Shown: positions 40,982 through 49,939 of the stretch, piece by piece
Position numbering within the stretch: the first letter of the stretch is position 1
Layout of the letters: each line of letters starts with the position of its first letter
NCBI GenBank assembly: GCA_035640455.1
Contig: DASQWB010000107.1
Location: forward strand, 22,011-86,010
From: AC-50 sp035640455
Lineage (GTDB): Bacteria > Actinomycetota > Thermoleophilia > Gaiellales > Gaiellaceae
Length of the DNA stretch: 64,000 bases
Direction: 5' to 3'
Notes under the pieces: generated by a model
Told to the model about the DNA's origin: nothing
Databases searched by the model: none
The model's input: the letters and a program-made list of their open reading frames with translations, nothing else
Made by a program: the position numbers and the translations under genes

Positions 40982-41632
40982 GTGAGAAGACTCGCCACGC
41001 TCGCGCTGGCCGCCACCGTGGTGGCCGCAGGGGCTGAGATCACGCATGCCCATGGCGATCCGGCGAGCGAAGTCCTGGTCAGCGACAACGTCTTCCTGTC
41101 CTTCGAATCGCCCTACGGGAGCAGCGAGGGCCGCGCGCTCGAGACGCTGACGGACGAAGCGAAGCGGCAGGGCTTTCCGGTCAAGGTGGCGGTCATCACG
41201 CAGAGGTCGGACCTCGGCCCCGACAACGACCTCTACGGGCGAGCAGAGCCTTATGCCCTCCATCTCGCGACGGACTTGACGTCGAGCTACGTCGGAACGC
41301 TGGTGGTCGCCATGAACGGGAGACCCGGCGGCTTCGCGGTGCAAGGGCCGGGCGCGACGCTCGCGGCGCGGCGCGCGCTCACACGGATGAAGCTGCCGCG
41401 GACGCCGCTCACCGCGGCCGAGCTGGCGCGCCTCGCCGCGGTCGCCGCGCAGCGGGTCGCGGCGGCCTCGGGGCACCACCTCTCGATCCCCAAGGAGACG
41501 ACGAAGAAGAAGAGCTCGCCGCATCTCCTCGAGATCTTCCTGGTCGCCGCGCTCGGGCTCGCCGCCCTCGGCCTCGGCGTCTCGCTCCTCGCCCGCTGGC
41601 TCCGAGGCGGCGGCGAGGCCGCCGAGAGCTAA
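40982..41632 (+). CDS. Exported, C-terminally anchored protein of unknown function
   Basis: A 216-residue protein starting at GTG 40982, so that MRRLATLALAATVVAAGAEI forms a signal peptide. An extracytoplasmic alpha/beta part (VSDNVFLSFESPYG...FPVKVAVITQRSDLG...VGTLVVAMNGRPGGFAVQG) resembles TPM-type domains by eye. A C-terminal helix (HLLEIFLVAALGLAALGLGVSLLARWL) and a charged tail anchor it, with a KKKSS segment just before. A TTG at 40961 is an alternative start. It overlaps the convergent next gene by 4 bases. Confidence 0.65.
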   Translation: MRRLATLALAATVVAAGAEITHAHGDPASEVLVSDNVFLSFESPYGSSEGRALETLTDEAKRQGFPVKVAVITQRSDLGPDNDLYGRAEPYALHLATDLTSSYVGTLVVAMNGRPGGFAVQGPGATLAARRALTRMKLPRTPLTAAELARLAAVAAQRVAAASGHHLSIPKETTKKKSSPHLLEIFLVAALGLAALGLGVSLLARWLRGGGEAAES

Positions 41633-41913
41633 GGGGCTCCGGGTCCGCGCGTGTTGAAGATCTCGTAGCCCTCGAGCGGCGGCGGGCCGCCCGAGGTGTC
41701 GATGCCGGCGTTGCCGAGCGCCGGGCCGAGCGTCTCCCGCTCGAACCGCCGGTAGGCGTCCTCCGACTCCCAGACGTCGATGACCTGGATGCCGCCGCCC
41801 TTCTCCGCGGCGGTGTGCAGGATCAAGCCCTGCGGATCCTCGGTGATCTCCCGGTTGACTTGGTCGTACTGGTCCCGCGTGATCGGCAGCTGTTGGGTGA
41901 AGCCCCAGGCCAT
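41629..41913 (-). CDS. Dimeric alpha/beta-barrel (ABM-like) small protein
   Basis: A 94-residue protein. The pattern LPITRDQYDQVNREI, then GLILHTAAEKGGGIQVIDVWESEDAYRRFERETLGPAL is characteristic of small dimeric ferredoxin-fold proteins (antibiotic-biosynthesis-monooxygenase/DUF-type), in which a beta strand carries DVWES and helices flank it. Function is unknown; members act as monooxygenases, haem-degrading enzymes or stress proteins. Intergenic 41914-42000 holds only its promoter region. Confidence 0.8.
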   Translation of the reverse strand: MAWGFTQQLPITRDQYDQVNREITEDPQGLILHTAAEKGGGIQVIDVWESEDAYRRFERETLGPALGNAGIDTSGGPPPLEGYEIFNTRGPGAP

Positions 41914-42000
41914 GACGCCTCCTTTAGACGGTTTGCGTGCGGCGCGAGTCTAAGCAGTCGCCCACCGCAGACAGTCACCATGGCTCTCCGCGCGGCCGCG

Positions 42001-43431
42001 TCAAGGTGAGCGCGTCGGCGAGGTGCCGAGCACCCGCCCGGCCTCGTCGAGCGCCTGCACCGCGACAGTCGAGACGTCCTGCTTCACCTGGATTCGCGTC
42101 TCGAAGCCCGTCCGCGCCGCGACGACGACGCGCCGAAGATGCGACGCGTCGGCCCCGCCGAGGACGGCCCACCGGCGGAGTTCGGTCGCGCCGTTCCAGC
42201 TCGCGTAGACGGTCGTGTCGCCGTTCTCCTCACGCTTCACGGCGAGCGCAGGCCGGTCGGTCGGGTGCCCGACCCACGGGAAGCGGTAGGCGCGGTACGA
42301 GTCGGCGCCCTTGTTGAAGTGCGCGTCGAAGACGATCTCGCCGGAGCGCGTGAACTCGGTGACGTAGGGCTCGCTCCCCCAGCCGACGAGGACACGGCCG
42401 TCGGGGAGCACCTGCATGTTCCCCTGGCTCGAGGCGAGCAGCCCGTCGGGGTGGATGTAGGCGCGGACGAGCCGCGCGGTCATGCGCTTCGTGTCGAGCC
42501 GCAGGACGATCGCGCGCGAGTGCTTCTCGACCGCAGGCGCGGCGCCGTCGTCGAAGATCGTCATCGTCCCGTCGGGACGCAGGCGCGCGTCGTGCTGCCA
42601 CGCGAAGCGCGTCCCGGGCCCCATCTCGAAGTCGCTCCGCTTGCCGCCGAGCCGCCAGACGATCCGGCCAGTGCGCTTGCTGATCTCGTACACGGCGCGC
42701 GTGTGCCGCGCGCAGACGATGAGCGTGTCGTTCGGCCCCGGCTCGATCGAGTTGATGTGGAAGTAGTCGTACGGCGTGGACGCGTTCTTCGGCACCTTGG
42801 TCAGATACGACTCCTCCAGGGAGACGTTCCCGAGGCTGTGCCACTCGAAGAGGACACGGCCGCTCGCGACATCGACTTCCTGGACGATCGAGTCGAGCGC
42901 GAAGCCGTTGCCCGGGCCGCCGACGGCGCTCAGGTCCTGCGGCACCTTTTGGTAGATCGTGATCAGCGCCGTCCCCTGCGGCGTGAGCAGGAACTCGTGC
43001 TCGTCGCCGGCGAGGCCGTGCCCCGCGCGGACCTCCGCGATCCGGCGATAGGAGCTGTCGTAGATCTCGTACCGGCCTTGGCCGACGCCCTTCGTCGAGC
43101 GGCCCTGCCACCAGGTCAGCACCGGCCGGCCCTGGTAGTGCTGGACGCGGAAGTCGGCGGCCCCCGGCCGCACCGGATGGAACCAGACGACCTCGCCGTC
43201 GTCGTCGACGATCAGCGGCCCCGACTGGACGACCTTCTTCTTCGGCGCGAGGAAGAGGTAGCCCGGAGCCGTGTCGCCGACGCGCCGCGTCACCTGGAAG
43301 ACGGGGGGCTTCAGGTCGGGGCGGCTATGGAAGTGCTGGTAGGGCGGTATCGCCTTGTGCTTCGAGCTCGACCCGCAGCCGACGGTGAGCACGGCGACCC
43401 CAGCCAGGACGAGGGCGAAGACGAGTCTCAT
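42001..43431 (-). CDS. Arylsulfotransferase (ASST)-like lipoprotein
   Basis: A 476-residue lipoprotein: signal peptide with lipobox LTVGC (Cys19), so it is anchored outside the membrane. The body is a propeller typical of ASST-family proteins, with GDEHEFLLTPQGTALITIY, DYFHINSIEPGPNDTLIVCARHTRAVYEISKRTGRIVWRLGGK and FAWQHDARLRPDGTMTIFDDG. The repeated His-containing motifs (FHINS, WQHDA, CARHT) match the conserved histidines of the family. A terminal beta domain (375-476) is Ig-like. Whether it is a sulfotransferase is unproven; many actinobacterial members have unknown activity. Confidence 0.85.
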   Translation of the reverse strand: MRLVFALVLAGVAVLTVGCGSSSKHKAIPPYQHFHSRPDLKPPVFQVTRRVGDTAPGYLFLAPKKKVVQSGPLIVDDDGEVVWFHPVRPGAADFRVQHYQGRPVLTWWQGRSTKGVGQGRYEIYDSSYRRIAEVRAGHGLAGDEHEFLLTPQGTALITIYQKVPQDLSAVGGPGNGFALDSIVQEVDVASGRVLFEWHSLGNVSLEESYLTKVPKNASTPYDYFHINSIEPGPNDTLIVCARHTRAVYEISKRTGRIVWRLGGKRSDFEMGPGTRFAWQHDARLRPDGTMTIFDDGAAPAVEKHSRAIVLRLDTKRMTARLVRAYIHPDGLLASSQGNMQVLPDGRVLVGWGSEPYVTEFTRSGEIVFDAHFNKGADSYRAYRFPWVGHPTDRPALAVKREENGDTTVYASWNGATELRRWAVLGGADASHLRRVVVAARTGFETRIQVKQDVSTVAVQALDEAGRVLGTSPTRSP

Positions 43432-43496
43432 GGCGCGGCACTCTAAGGGGCGGCGGTGGGTTTGGACTGCGCCGAGCGAGTGGAAGAACCGCGCCG

Positions 43497-45383
43497 GTGG
43501 ACGAAGAGCGCTGGCAGTCGCTCGTCCGAAAGCTGGAGCCGCAGGCACGGGAGGATCCAGGCAGGTACCGGCGGAAGGTCCTCCTCCTCGCCGGGCTCGG
43601 CTACGCGTACATCGCCTTCCTGCTTTGCCTCTTCGTCGGGCTCGCCGTGCTCGTCGTCGTGCTCGCGCTGAAGGGGCACGCCGTGCTGCTGCTGAAGCTG
43701 CTCATTCCGATCGGCGCGCTCGTCTGGGTCGTCGTCCGCTCGCTGTGGGTGCGTTTCGAGCCGCCGGAAGGGGTTCCGCTGCGCCGGGACGACGCGCCCG
43801 ACCTCTTCCGCATGATCGGCGACGTGAACGAGGCGATCCAAGGGCCGAGGCTGCACGCCGTCCTGCTGGGCGGCGACGCCAACGCCGGCGTCGTCCAGGT
43901 GCCGCGGGCCGGAGGCCTCCTCGGGTCGAGGAGCTACCTCGTTCTCGGGCTGCCGTACCTGCAGGCGCTCTCGGTCGACCAGTTCCGCGCCGTCCTGGCG
44001 CACGAGCTCGGTCACCTGTCGCGCAGGCACGGACGCTTCGGCGCGTTCGTCTACCGCGTCCGCGCGACGTGGTTCCGGCTGCTTCAGGGCTTCGAGGAGC
44101 GGAAGTCGATCTGGACGGGCCTCGTGCGGCGGTTCTTCGAGTGGTACGTCCCATACTTCAACGCCTACACGCTCCCGCTCGCGCGCCAGCAGGAGCTCGA
44201 GGCCGACGAGGCGTCCGTCCACGCCGCGAGCAGGGAGGCCGCCGCGTCGTCGCTCGTCGCCGCCAACCTCGCCGCGCGCTGGCTCGACGAGGACTACTGG
44301 CCGCGTGTCTTCCGCGGAGCGGTCGAGGAGCCCTCGCCCCCGCGCTCGGCGTTCGCGCCGCTCGCGCGCGAGCTCGGCGAGGCGAAGCGCTTCGGCAATG
44401 TCGAGGCCTGGTACCGCGACCTGCTGGCGACCGACACCGACCCGGGCGACTCGCACCCGTCGGTCGCCGAGCGCCTCCAGTACCTCGGCGTCGATCCCGA
44501 GGAGGCGCTGCGCGCGGCCACGACCGACGCGGCGCCGGTCGCGGCCCAGGCGCTCCTCGGCGAGGCGGAGCCGCGGCTCGTCGAGGCGGTCGGCCGCGCG
44601 TGGTCGGCGGACGTCGAAGCCGGCTGGCGAGCGGAGCACGCCGAGGCGCAGAAGGCGAAGGCCGACCTCCGCAGGCTCGAGGAGCAGGACTCGCTGCCGC
44701 CGGAGGAGGCGCTGAAGCGCGCCCAGCTGACGGAGACATTCTCTGGCCCACACGCGGCGCTCGCGCGGTACCGGGAGCTCGTCGACACCGAGAGCGACGC
44801 ACCCGCGCGGTACGCGATCGGCCGCCTGCTGCTCGAGCAGGACGACGAGGAGGGCCTCCGGTGGCTCGACGAGGCGATCGAGCGCGATCCCGATGCCGTG
44901 CTTCCCGCCTGCGAGATCGCGTACCGCTTCCTGCGCGAGCGGGGTCGCGAGGAAGAGGCGGCGCGCTACCGCGAGCGAGCCGAGCGCCAGGTCGAGGTGC
45001 TGGACGCGGCGGCGGAAGAGCGCTGGGGCGTGTCCGTCGACGACGAGCTCGAACCGCCGGATCTCCCCGAGGAGGTGCTGGAGCGGATCCGGCGCAAGGT
45101 CGCGTGGCACGAGGACGTCCGCGAGGCGTACCTCGTCCGCAAGCGCGCGGCGCACCTCGACGACGCGCACCCGTTCTACGTGCTCGCGCTCGTTCCGAAG
45201 GGCGGCTTCCGCGCCGCGTGGCGCGAGGCCGACGACGACTACGAGCCGCTCGAGGAGCGAGTCGCCCGTGACCTCGGGTTCACGGAGGAGGAGTTCATGA
45301 TCGCCCGGATGGATTGGAGGAGCCCGATCGCGCGGCGCTTGGCCGAGATCGAGGGCGCGAAGATCTTCAGGCGAGACTCGTAA
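43497..45383 (+). CDS. M48 family membrane metallopeptidase with TPR-like C-terminus
   Basis: A 628-residue protein with two N-terminal helices (about 28-60 and 63-82) and an M48 catalytic domain: HELGH (169-173) and the downstream Glu ligand in QQELEADEAS (Glu233). HPSVAERLQYLG is the usual M48 distal motif. From about 400 onward it is helical and tetratricopeptide-like (ARYRELVDTESDAPARYAIGRLLLEQDDEEGLRWLDEAIERDPD). Probably a membrane-quality-control or signalling protease of the HtpX/Ste24 group. GTG start; the divergent ASST gene begins 65 bases away. Confidence 0.88.
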   Translation: MDEERWQSLVRKLEPQAREDPGRYRRKVLLLAGLGYAYIAFLLCLFVGLAVLVVVLALKGHAVLLLKLLIPIGALVWVVVRSLWVRFEPPEGVPLRRDDAPDLFRMIGDVNEAIQGPRLHAVLLGGDANAGVVQVPRAGGLLGSRSYLVLGLPYLQALSVDQFRAVLAHELGHLSRRHGRFGAFVYRVRATWFRLLQGFEERKSIWTGLVRRFFEWYVPYFNAYTLPLARQQELEADEASVHAASREAAASSLVAANLAARWLDEDYWPRVFRGAVEEPSPPRSAFAPLARELGEAKRFGNVEAWYRDLLATDTDPGDSHPSVAERLQYLGVDPEEALRAATTDAAPVAAQALLGEAEPRLVEAVGRAWSADVEAGWRAEHAEAQKAKADLRRLEEQDSLPPEEALKRAQLTETFSGPHAALARYRELVDTESDAPARYAIGRLLLEQDDEEGLRWLDEAIERDPDAVLPACEIAYRFLRERGREEEAARYRERAERQVEVLDAAAEERWGVSVDDELEPPDLPEEVLERIRRKVAWHEDVREAYLVRKRAAHLDDAHPFYVLALVPKGGFRAAWREADDDYEPLEERVARDLGFTEEEFMIARMDWRSPIARRLAEIEGAKIFRRDS

Positions 45384-45392
45384 TCGAGCTGG

Positions 45393-45433
45393 CGGCTGAC
45401 GCTCGACGCGGGCATCCGCGTGAGCGCCAGCCG
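45393..45433. terminator. Imperfect hairpin between convergent genes
   Basis: CGGCTGACGCTCGACGCGG (45393-45411) pairs with CCGCGTGAGCGCCAGCCG (45416-45433) around GCAT with one mismatch and one bulge. It lies between the M48 stop (45383) and the CHRD gene stop (45445). Confidence 0.6.
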
Positions 45434-45444
45434 CGAGTCCGAGA

Positions 45445-46251
45445 TCAGCCGAGTTGAGCGCGAATCGCGCCGCCCGGATGCTCCTTGGTGTGGACGTTGA
45501 CGTAGTAGCCGGAGCGGTTGGCGAGGATGTCGTCGATGACCGGAGCGTCAGCCGTCGCGCAGCCGCTCGAGGTTCCGTCGGCGCCTGGCGCCGTGAACGG
45601 GACGACGACCGGGCCGTTCGTTCCGGCAGCGCCCTTGTGGATGTGCGCCGCCACCGTCGGCAGCGTCACGTTTGCCACGCGCAGCCGGTAGCAGACGAGC
45701 CCCGCTGCCTTGCGGATCCGCAGCACCGCCGTGCCGCTCGCGTTCGGCTCGGAGGTGCCCTTGAGGTCCAGGTGGAGGATCGTTCCGAGCACCGCCCGCC
45801 TTCCTGCGAGCTGAGCTCGAACCGCGCCACCGGGGAACTCGCGCGTGTGGACGTTCACGTAGTACCTGCTCGGACGCCGCACGATCGCCCGGACCAGCGC
45901 CTTCTTCGCCTTCGCGCAGCCGCTGGCCTTGCCCGCCGCGTTCGGCGTCTTCAACGGAATGACGACGGGCCCCGCCGCTGCCGCCGCGCCGCGGTGGACG
46001 TGCGCGGCGAGAGCGCGACCCGAGAGGTCACGGACGGCGAGCCTGTAACAGAGCCTCGCTTGCCCGGCCCGCGCGCGGATCGTCGCCGAGCCGGTCGCGA
46101 CGGGATCGCCGGCCGGAGTCTCGTTCTCGCCGGCGAGCACGACCCGGAAGACGCGCAGCGCAGCCGTCCGCTGCGTGTGCGCGCTCGCCGCGAAGAGGCC
46201 CACCGCCGCGAGAGACGCGGCGACGACCACCAATGCGATGAGACGCTTCAT
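45445..46251 (-). CDS. Secreted protein with two CHRD domains
   Basis: A 268-residue exported protein, signal peptide 1-26. Two tandem CHRD (chordin-type) domains: about 33-148 (VVLAGENETPAGDPVATGSATI...AAHVHRGAAAAAGPVVIPL...YYVNVHTREFPGGAVRAQL) and 153-268 (TSEPNASGTAVLRI...AAHIHKGAAGTNGPVVVPF...YYVNVHTKEHPGGAIRAQL). Each has HVH/HIH and NVHT histidines that could bind metal. The second domain lacks the usual ENE(T)P start. The biological role in bacteria is unknown. GGAGG lies upstream of the ATG. Confidence 0.9.
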   Translation of the reverse strand: MKRLIALVVVAASLAAVGLFAASAHTQRTAALRVFRVVLAGENETPAGDPVATGSATIRARAGQARLCYRLAVRDLSGRALAAHVHRGAAAAAGPVVIPLKTPNAAGKASGCAKAKKALVRAIVRRPSRYYVNVHTREFPGGAVRAQLAGRRAVLGTILHLDLKGTSEPNASGTAVLRIRKAAGLVCYRLRVANVTLPTVAAHIHKGAAGTNGPVVVPFTAPGADGTSSGCATADAPVIDDILANRSGYYVNVHTKEHPGGAIRAQLG

Positions 46252-46418
46252 GAGCCTGCCTCCCCTCCTCGAAGTGTTCGCGCAGTCCTACGAGGCGAGG
46301 GCGCAGGCGGATTTAGGCCGCCTTCGAGCGTCTTCACAAGGCGCAGCCTGGTCCTTCTCCACGGTGAGCCGGAAACGGTTGTGGGCGGTCCCGTGTTCGG
46401 GGCCTGCCAAATCGTCGT

Positions 46419-46437
46419 GGCTCCGCGAAGCGGAGCC
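46419..46437 (-). terminator. Terminator after tRNA-Val
   Basis: GGCTCCGC (46419-46426) pairs perfectly with GCGGAGCC (46430-46437) with loop GAA, 16 bases past the mature 3' end of the tRNA. The rest of 46252-46453 shows no gene. Confidence 0.7.
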
Positions 46438-46453
46438 GAACTTCGGTCGGGAG

Positions 46454-46526
46454 TGGGCGGTGCTGGGCTCGAACCAGCGACCCCCAGCTTGTCGAGCTGG
46501 TGCTCTCCCAACTGAGCTAACCGCCC
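46454..46526 (-). tRNA. tRNA-Val (anticodon GAC)
   Basis: The complement reads GGGCGGTTAGCTCAGTTGGG... with a 7-bp acceptor stem GGGCGGT/ACCGCCC, the D-arm TAGCTCAGTTGGGAGAGCA, an anticodon arm CCAGC-TCGACAA-GCTGG (anticodon GAC), and a T-arm CTGGTTCGAGCCCAG. The mature length is 73 bases and CCA is not encoded. All stems pair. The anticodon reads Val codons GUC and GUU. Confidence 0.96.
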
Positions 46527-46561
46527 TGGCCGGGCGATTGTAGCTCAGGGTCGGGAGCGGG

Positions 46562-47017
46562 TCAGGGGCCGATCGAGACCGGCTGGCCGAAGCGCGTTAG
46601 ATCCTGGGGCGACCCTGAGAGGTTCCAGTCCGTCATCTGCTTTGTCTCGGCGTCGTAGACGAGCTCGAGGTAGTGCCCGTGGGGCGGTGCGAATCCCGCC
46701 GGGACGGGAGCTTGGTAGCCGACGAAGTTGCCGTGGAGACGGACGACGAAGACGTCTTGAGCCGTGTCGACCTGCGCGCCGCCCATCGTGGCCGCCACGA
46801 CGTCGCGCCGGTTCCCGCTGACGACGATGCCGTGGTCGGGCGCCGCCTCGCCGTTCGCGGCGGCGAACGAGAGCGCGTCGGCCCGGAGCTCCTGGATCTC
46901 GGCCGGCGACGGCACCCGGGAGGCGTTTCCGCCCGCCCTCCCCAGGCCGACCCAGAGCGCGACACCGCACGCTAGGACAATCGCCCCTGCGATCCCAGCT
47001 TTTCGTCGCGCGGTCAT
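46562..47017 (-). CDS. Exported or membrane-anchored protein of unknown function
   Basis: A 151-residue protein, one N-terminal helix (KAGIAGAIVLACGVALWVGLG) then a soluble domain: RVPSPAEIQELRADALSFAAANGEAAP, GIVVSGNRRDVVAATMGGAQV, DVFVVRLHGNFVGYQAPVPAGFAPPHGHYLELVYDAETKQMTDWNLS. The sequence resembles secreted peptidase-inhibitor-like or PepSY-like small domains by length only. ATG 47017 has GGAGAG about 9 bases upstream; a TTG three codons earlier is possible. It lies 5 bases after the stop of the upstream secreted gene, so probably co-transcribed. Confidence 0.65.
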   Translation of the reverse strand: MTARRKAGIAGAIVLACGVALWVGLGRAGGNASRVPSPAEIQELRADALSFAAANGEAAPDHGIVVSGNRRDVVAATMGGAQVDTAQDVFVVRLHGNFVGYQAPVPAGFAPPHGHYLELVYDAETKQMTDWNLSGSPQDLTRFGQPVSIGP

Positions 47018-47022
47018 CGAGC

Positions 47023-47691
47023 TCAATTCTCTCCGTAGGTCAAGTGTGCGTATTGCTGGCCGGAGACCCAGCTGGCGGTCATGGGTGCGTTTCCGAAGAC
47101 GTCGGCGCCGCCCCAGTTGTACGACCAGGAGACGTTGTCGGAGCCACGCTTCTGGAGGTTGTTCCCGTCACCGGTGAGGACGTTCGCGTTCGAGGTCGAC
47201 TCGCCGCCCGCCTGCATCTCTTGCGCCGTCGAGCCGTGGCAGGTGGCGCTGTTGTTCACGAAGCCGCCGTTCCGGTACACGGCCCACTTGCCGCCGCCGT
47301 TGTAGCTGATCTTCGTGCCGTACTGCGTTCCCAGCGCGAAGCCGAGGCTCGTGTCGTGGAAGGAGTAGCTGGACGGGCTGCACTGGTCGGCCCAGAACCA
47401 CCGGCGGCTTCCGTTCCGTCCGGTGATCGCGCCCTCCTCGACGAACTTCGGGGTGAGCCGCTCGTCGATGATCCAGAGCTCCGAGGTGACGATGTCGGAC
47501 GGCGTCGCGTTGTTCGTGAGACGCGTGGTCGTGATGTTCACGAAGCCGCCCGTGTACGTGCCGACCGGGAAGAAGTCCGCCTCCGCGTGGCAGTGAGAGC
47601 TTTGGGAGCACGCCGCTGCACGGCCGGGCAGCAGAAGGGCGATCGCCGACGAAGCGATGGCTGCCAACACGATCAGGAATGTCCGCCTCAC
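47023..47691 (-). CDS. Secreted protein of unknown function, Asn/Gly-rich
   Basis: A 222-residue exported protein. GTG 47691 gives a signal peptide (RRTFLIVLAAIASSAIALLL, then GRAAACSQSS). The body is rich in Asn, Thr, Trp and Tyr: GTYTGGFVNITTTRLTNNATPSD, VTSELWIIDERLTPKFVEEGAITG, WFWADQCSPSSYSFHDTSLGF and WSYNWGGADVFGNAPMTASW. Cysteines and aromatic content suggest an extracellular beta protein; no family is recognised. GTG 47697 is an alternative start. It shares a transcript with the smaller gene downstream. Confidence 0.6.
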   Translation of the reverse strand: MRRTFLIVLAAIASSAIALLLPGRAAACSQSSHCHAEADFFPVGTYTGGFVNITTTRLTNNATPSDIVTSELWIIDERLTPKFVEEGAITGRNGSRRWFWADQCSPSSYSFHDTSLGFALGTQYGTKISYNGGGKWAVYRNGGFVNNSATCHGSTAQEMQAGGESTSNANVLTGDGNNLQKRGSDNVSWSYNWGGADVFGNAPMTASWVSGQQYAHLTYGEN

Positions 47692-47759
47692 GTCCACCCC
47701 GTGATATCGCGCCGGATGACTTCCATCAAGGCAGTGACGGCAAGAGCGCAAGAAATCGA

Positions 47760-48965
47760 TCAGAAGATCTCCGGGCACCACGGCGCCCGGTCGACGCGGA
47801 AGAGCTCGTCGGCGCGCGCGACCGCGCCCGACGCCAGCTCCTCCAACCGCCCCGCTCTCCCGAGCTCTGCGAACGTGAAGCCGCCGAGGTAGACGGAGCC
47901 CAGCGCCGACACGTCCATTCGCAGCTCGGGCTCGGCGTCCGTCCGCTCGGCCCCCGGCCCGAGGCGCCAGCGGCCCTCGTTCCACGGGCAGAAGGCGTCG
48001 CGAACCTCGGCCACGACGGTGCCGTCCCCCGCGTAGGCCCGCGCCGCCAAAGCCGCCCCCACGTCCACGAGTCGCACCATGATCCCGTCGACGAGCGTGA
48101 AGCGCAGCCGCCGCGGCTCGGCGAGGAGCAGTCGCAGCGGATGGTCGATCGGGAGGAGCGGTGCCTTGATGCGGTCCATCCAGTCGACGTCGAGGAGGAA
48201 GCGCCAGAGCTCGGCCACGGCTTGCGGCCCGGTGCCGAGCGCCTCGACCACGTCGAGCTCGCCCGTCGAGCTGCCGTACTCGAACGACAGGTTCAGGCGG
48301 TAGAGCGCGTAGCCGACCGGCTCGCCGTCGAGCTCGAGAAGCGCGCGCTGCATCTCGCCGCGGCCTCGGCGAAGCCAGTCGGGATCGGAGAGAAGGCGGC
48401 TCTCCCACCAGTCGGCCGAGCGCGCGAACATGCCCGAGGTCTCGGCCGCGACGCGCTCGTGGATGGGCGGCAGCGCCTCGGCCGCCTCGGCCTTGTCCAG
48501 CAGCCGGACGCGACCGCGGCGCTCGAGCGGCTCGTGAAAGGTTGAGTAGGCGCGCGACACGTCGATCTCCCCCTGGAGCGACGCGAGCCCGTAGCCGAAG
48601 CGGGTGTAGATCTGATCCTCCGAGGCCCAGAGGACGGCGACGGGCTCGCCGCGTTCGTGGACGGCGTCGAGCTGGGCGCGCATCATGCTTCGCAGCACCC
48701 CGCGCCGCCGGTGAGTCGGAAGCACGCCGACGAGCGTGACGCCCGCCGCGCGGACGCGGCCGCCGGGCACCGTCAGCTCGAACGGGAAGGCGCCCGCGCC
48801 GCCGACGACGACGCCGTCGTCCCACGCGGCGTGCAGCCGATCGGCCGGGAGCAGGCGGCCGATGTTCTCCCCCGCCTCCTCGGTCGGCGCGCGCCCGAAG
48901 TAGTGGAAGATCGGGCTGAGGCCGGCGCGGAACTCCTCCGGCCGGCAGGGCCGCACCTCGAGCAT
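47760..48965 (-). CDS. Eis-family GNAT N-acetyltransferase
   Basis: A 401-residue tri-domain protein of the Eis family. An N-terminal GNAT domain binds acetyl-CoA (GVTLVGVLPTHRRRGVLRSMM, with the VxxxxRRRG motif), followed by IYTRFGYGLASL with the conserved Tyr, a second GNAT-like region, and a C-terminal sterol-carrier-like domain ending in CPEIF; in Eis the terminal carboxylate of the last Phe acts as the base. Eis enzymes acetylate amines including aminoglycosides and polyamines. The ATG overlaps the stop of the upstream lipoprotein gene by one base. Confidence 0.92.
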   Translation of the reverse strand: MLEVRPCRPEEFRAGLSPIFHYFGRAPTEEAGENIGRLLPADRLHAAWDDGVVVGGAGAFPFELTVPGGRVRAAGVTLVGVLPTHRRRGVLRSMMRAQLDAVHERGEPVAVLWASEDQIYTRFGYGLASLQGEIDVSRAYSTFHEPLERRGRVRLLDKAEAAEALPPIHERVAAETSGMFARSADWWESRLLSDPDWLRRGRGEMQRALLELDGEPVGYALYRLNLSFEYGSSTGELDVVEALGTGPQAVAELWRFLLDVDWMDRIKAPLLPIDHPLRLLLAEPRRLRFTLVDGIMVRLVDVGAALAARAYAGDGTVVAEVRDAFCPWNEGRWRLGPGAERTDAEPELRMDVSALGSVYLGGFTFAELGRAGRLEELASGAVARADELFRVDRAPWCPEIF

Positions 48966-49939
48966 CAGCTGGGACAGGGCGGAGCGCCGACGGGCTGGGA
49001 GTGCGCGTAGGGATAGACGCAGCGGTCCCACGACCACTCGCCGCTCATCTGCTCGCCGCGGACGATGCCCTCGACGCGCACGAACGGCCCCTTCGCGTCG
49101 CGCGCCTCGAGGAAGAAGCCCTCGAACGTGAACGCGGTGTGCCTCTCCGCGTCCGAGGTCGGGTTCAGGAGCGCCATGATCGCGGGGACGTCGTGGACGA
49201 ACTCCTTCCGGTCGCGGTCGGTCGAGACGACGAGGAGCGGCGCGTAGTCGAGCGGGCGCAGGAGCCGAAGCGACGAGACCGTGAAGCCGTATTGCCTGCC
49301 GACTTCAGCGACGCGGGCCCGAAACGCGCGCGGCTTCGGGTTCGGGAAGCGCTGGCCGAAGGCAGACGACCGGTCGGAGACGCCTCGGCCGAAGCCGGAC
49401 AGGCTCCAACCGAGAAGCGGCCGGCCGCCGGCGGCGCAGAACTCGTCGCGGAGGGCACCTTCGAGGAGCTGCACCTCCCAGTCGGCGATCGTGTAGTCGC
49501 GCGCTTCCTTCGGCGTCGGATGCGGAGAGCTCGGCGCCACCGCCGTCGACGCCGAGATGTACGCCCACAGCCCGTCCCGCGGCGGCCGGACGCCGTTGAA
49601 CCAGCCCTTGAGATGCCGCAGCGTGATCGGCGGCGGCGGGCCGAGCTCGACGCGCCGGATGTAGGAGCGGTCGCCGAAGCGGGCGAGCACGCGCCGCACG
49701 ATCTCGGCCGGCGGCGTCGGGTGCGCCGTGCGGCGGGGCGGGTAGCTCGGCGCGACGCGCGTGAGCCCGAAGCCCGCCATCTTCCGGGCCCAACACGAGT
49801 GGGCCGGGAAGTGCGGGTAGGGCGGCCAAGTTGCCGGTGAGGGCGGGAGATCCGCGGCAACGCGGAGAGATGCGGCATGCGAGCTGCAGCCGGCCGCGAC
49901 GGCGGCGGCTCCTACGAGCAGCGGCGCCCGCGCCTTCAC
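48965..49939 (-). CDS. Lipoprotein of unknown function
   Basis: A 324-residue lipoprotein: signal peptide with a lipobox near VAAGC (Cys18). The body, from PTPPAEIVRRVLARFGDRSYIRRVELGPPPPITLRHLKGWFNGVRPPRDG through DYTIADWEVQLLEGALRDEFCAAGGRPLLGWSLSGFG to PLDYAPLLVVSTDRDRKEF, resembles no family I know; the last segment ends with SGEWSWDRCVYPYAHSQPVG. The GTG start overlaps the pcrA stop (GTGA) and its stop overlaps the eis-like start, so it lies within one operon. Confidence 0.7.
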   Translation of the reverse strand: MKARAPLLVGAAAVAAGCSSHAASLRVAADLPPSPATWPPYPHFPAHSCWARKMAGFGLTRVAPSYPPRRTAHPTPPAEIVRRVLARFGDRSYIRRVELGPPPPITLRHLKGWFNGVRPPRDGLWAYISASTAVAPSSPHPTPKEARDYTIADWEVQLLEGALRDEFCAAGGRPLLGWSLSGFGRGVSDRSSAFGQRFPNPKPRAFRARVAEVGRQYGFTVSSLRLLRPLDYAPLLVVSTDRDRKEFVHDVPAIMALLNPTSDAERHTAFTFEGFFLEARDAKGPFVRVEGIVRGEQMSGEWSWDRCVYPYAHSQPVGAPPCPS

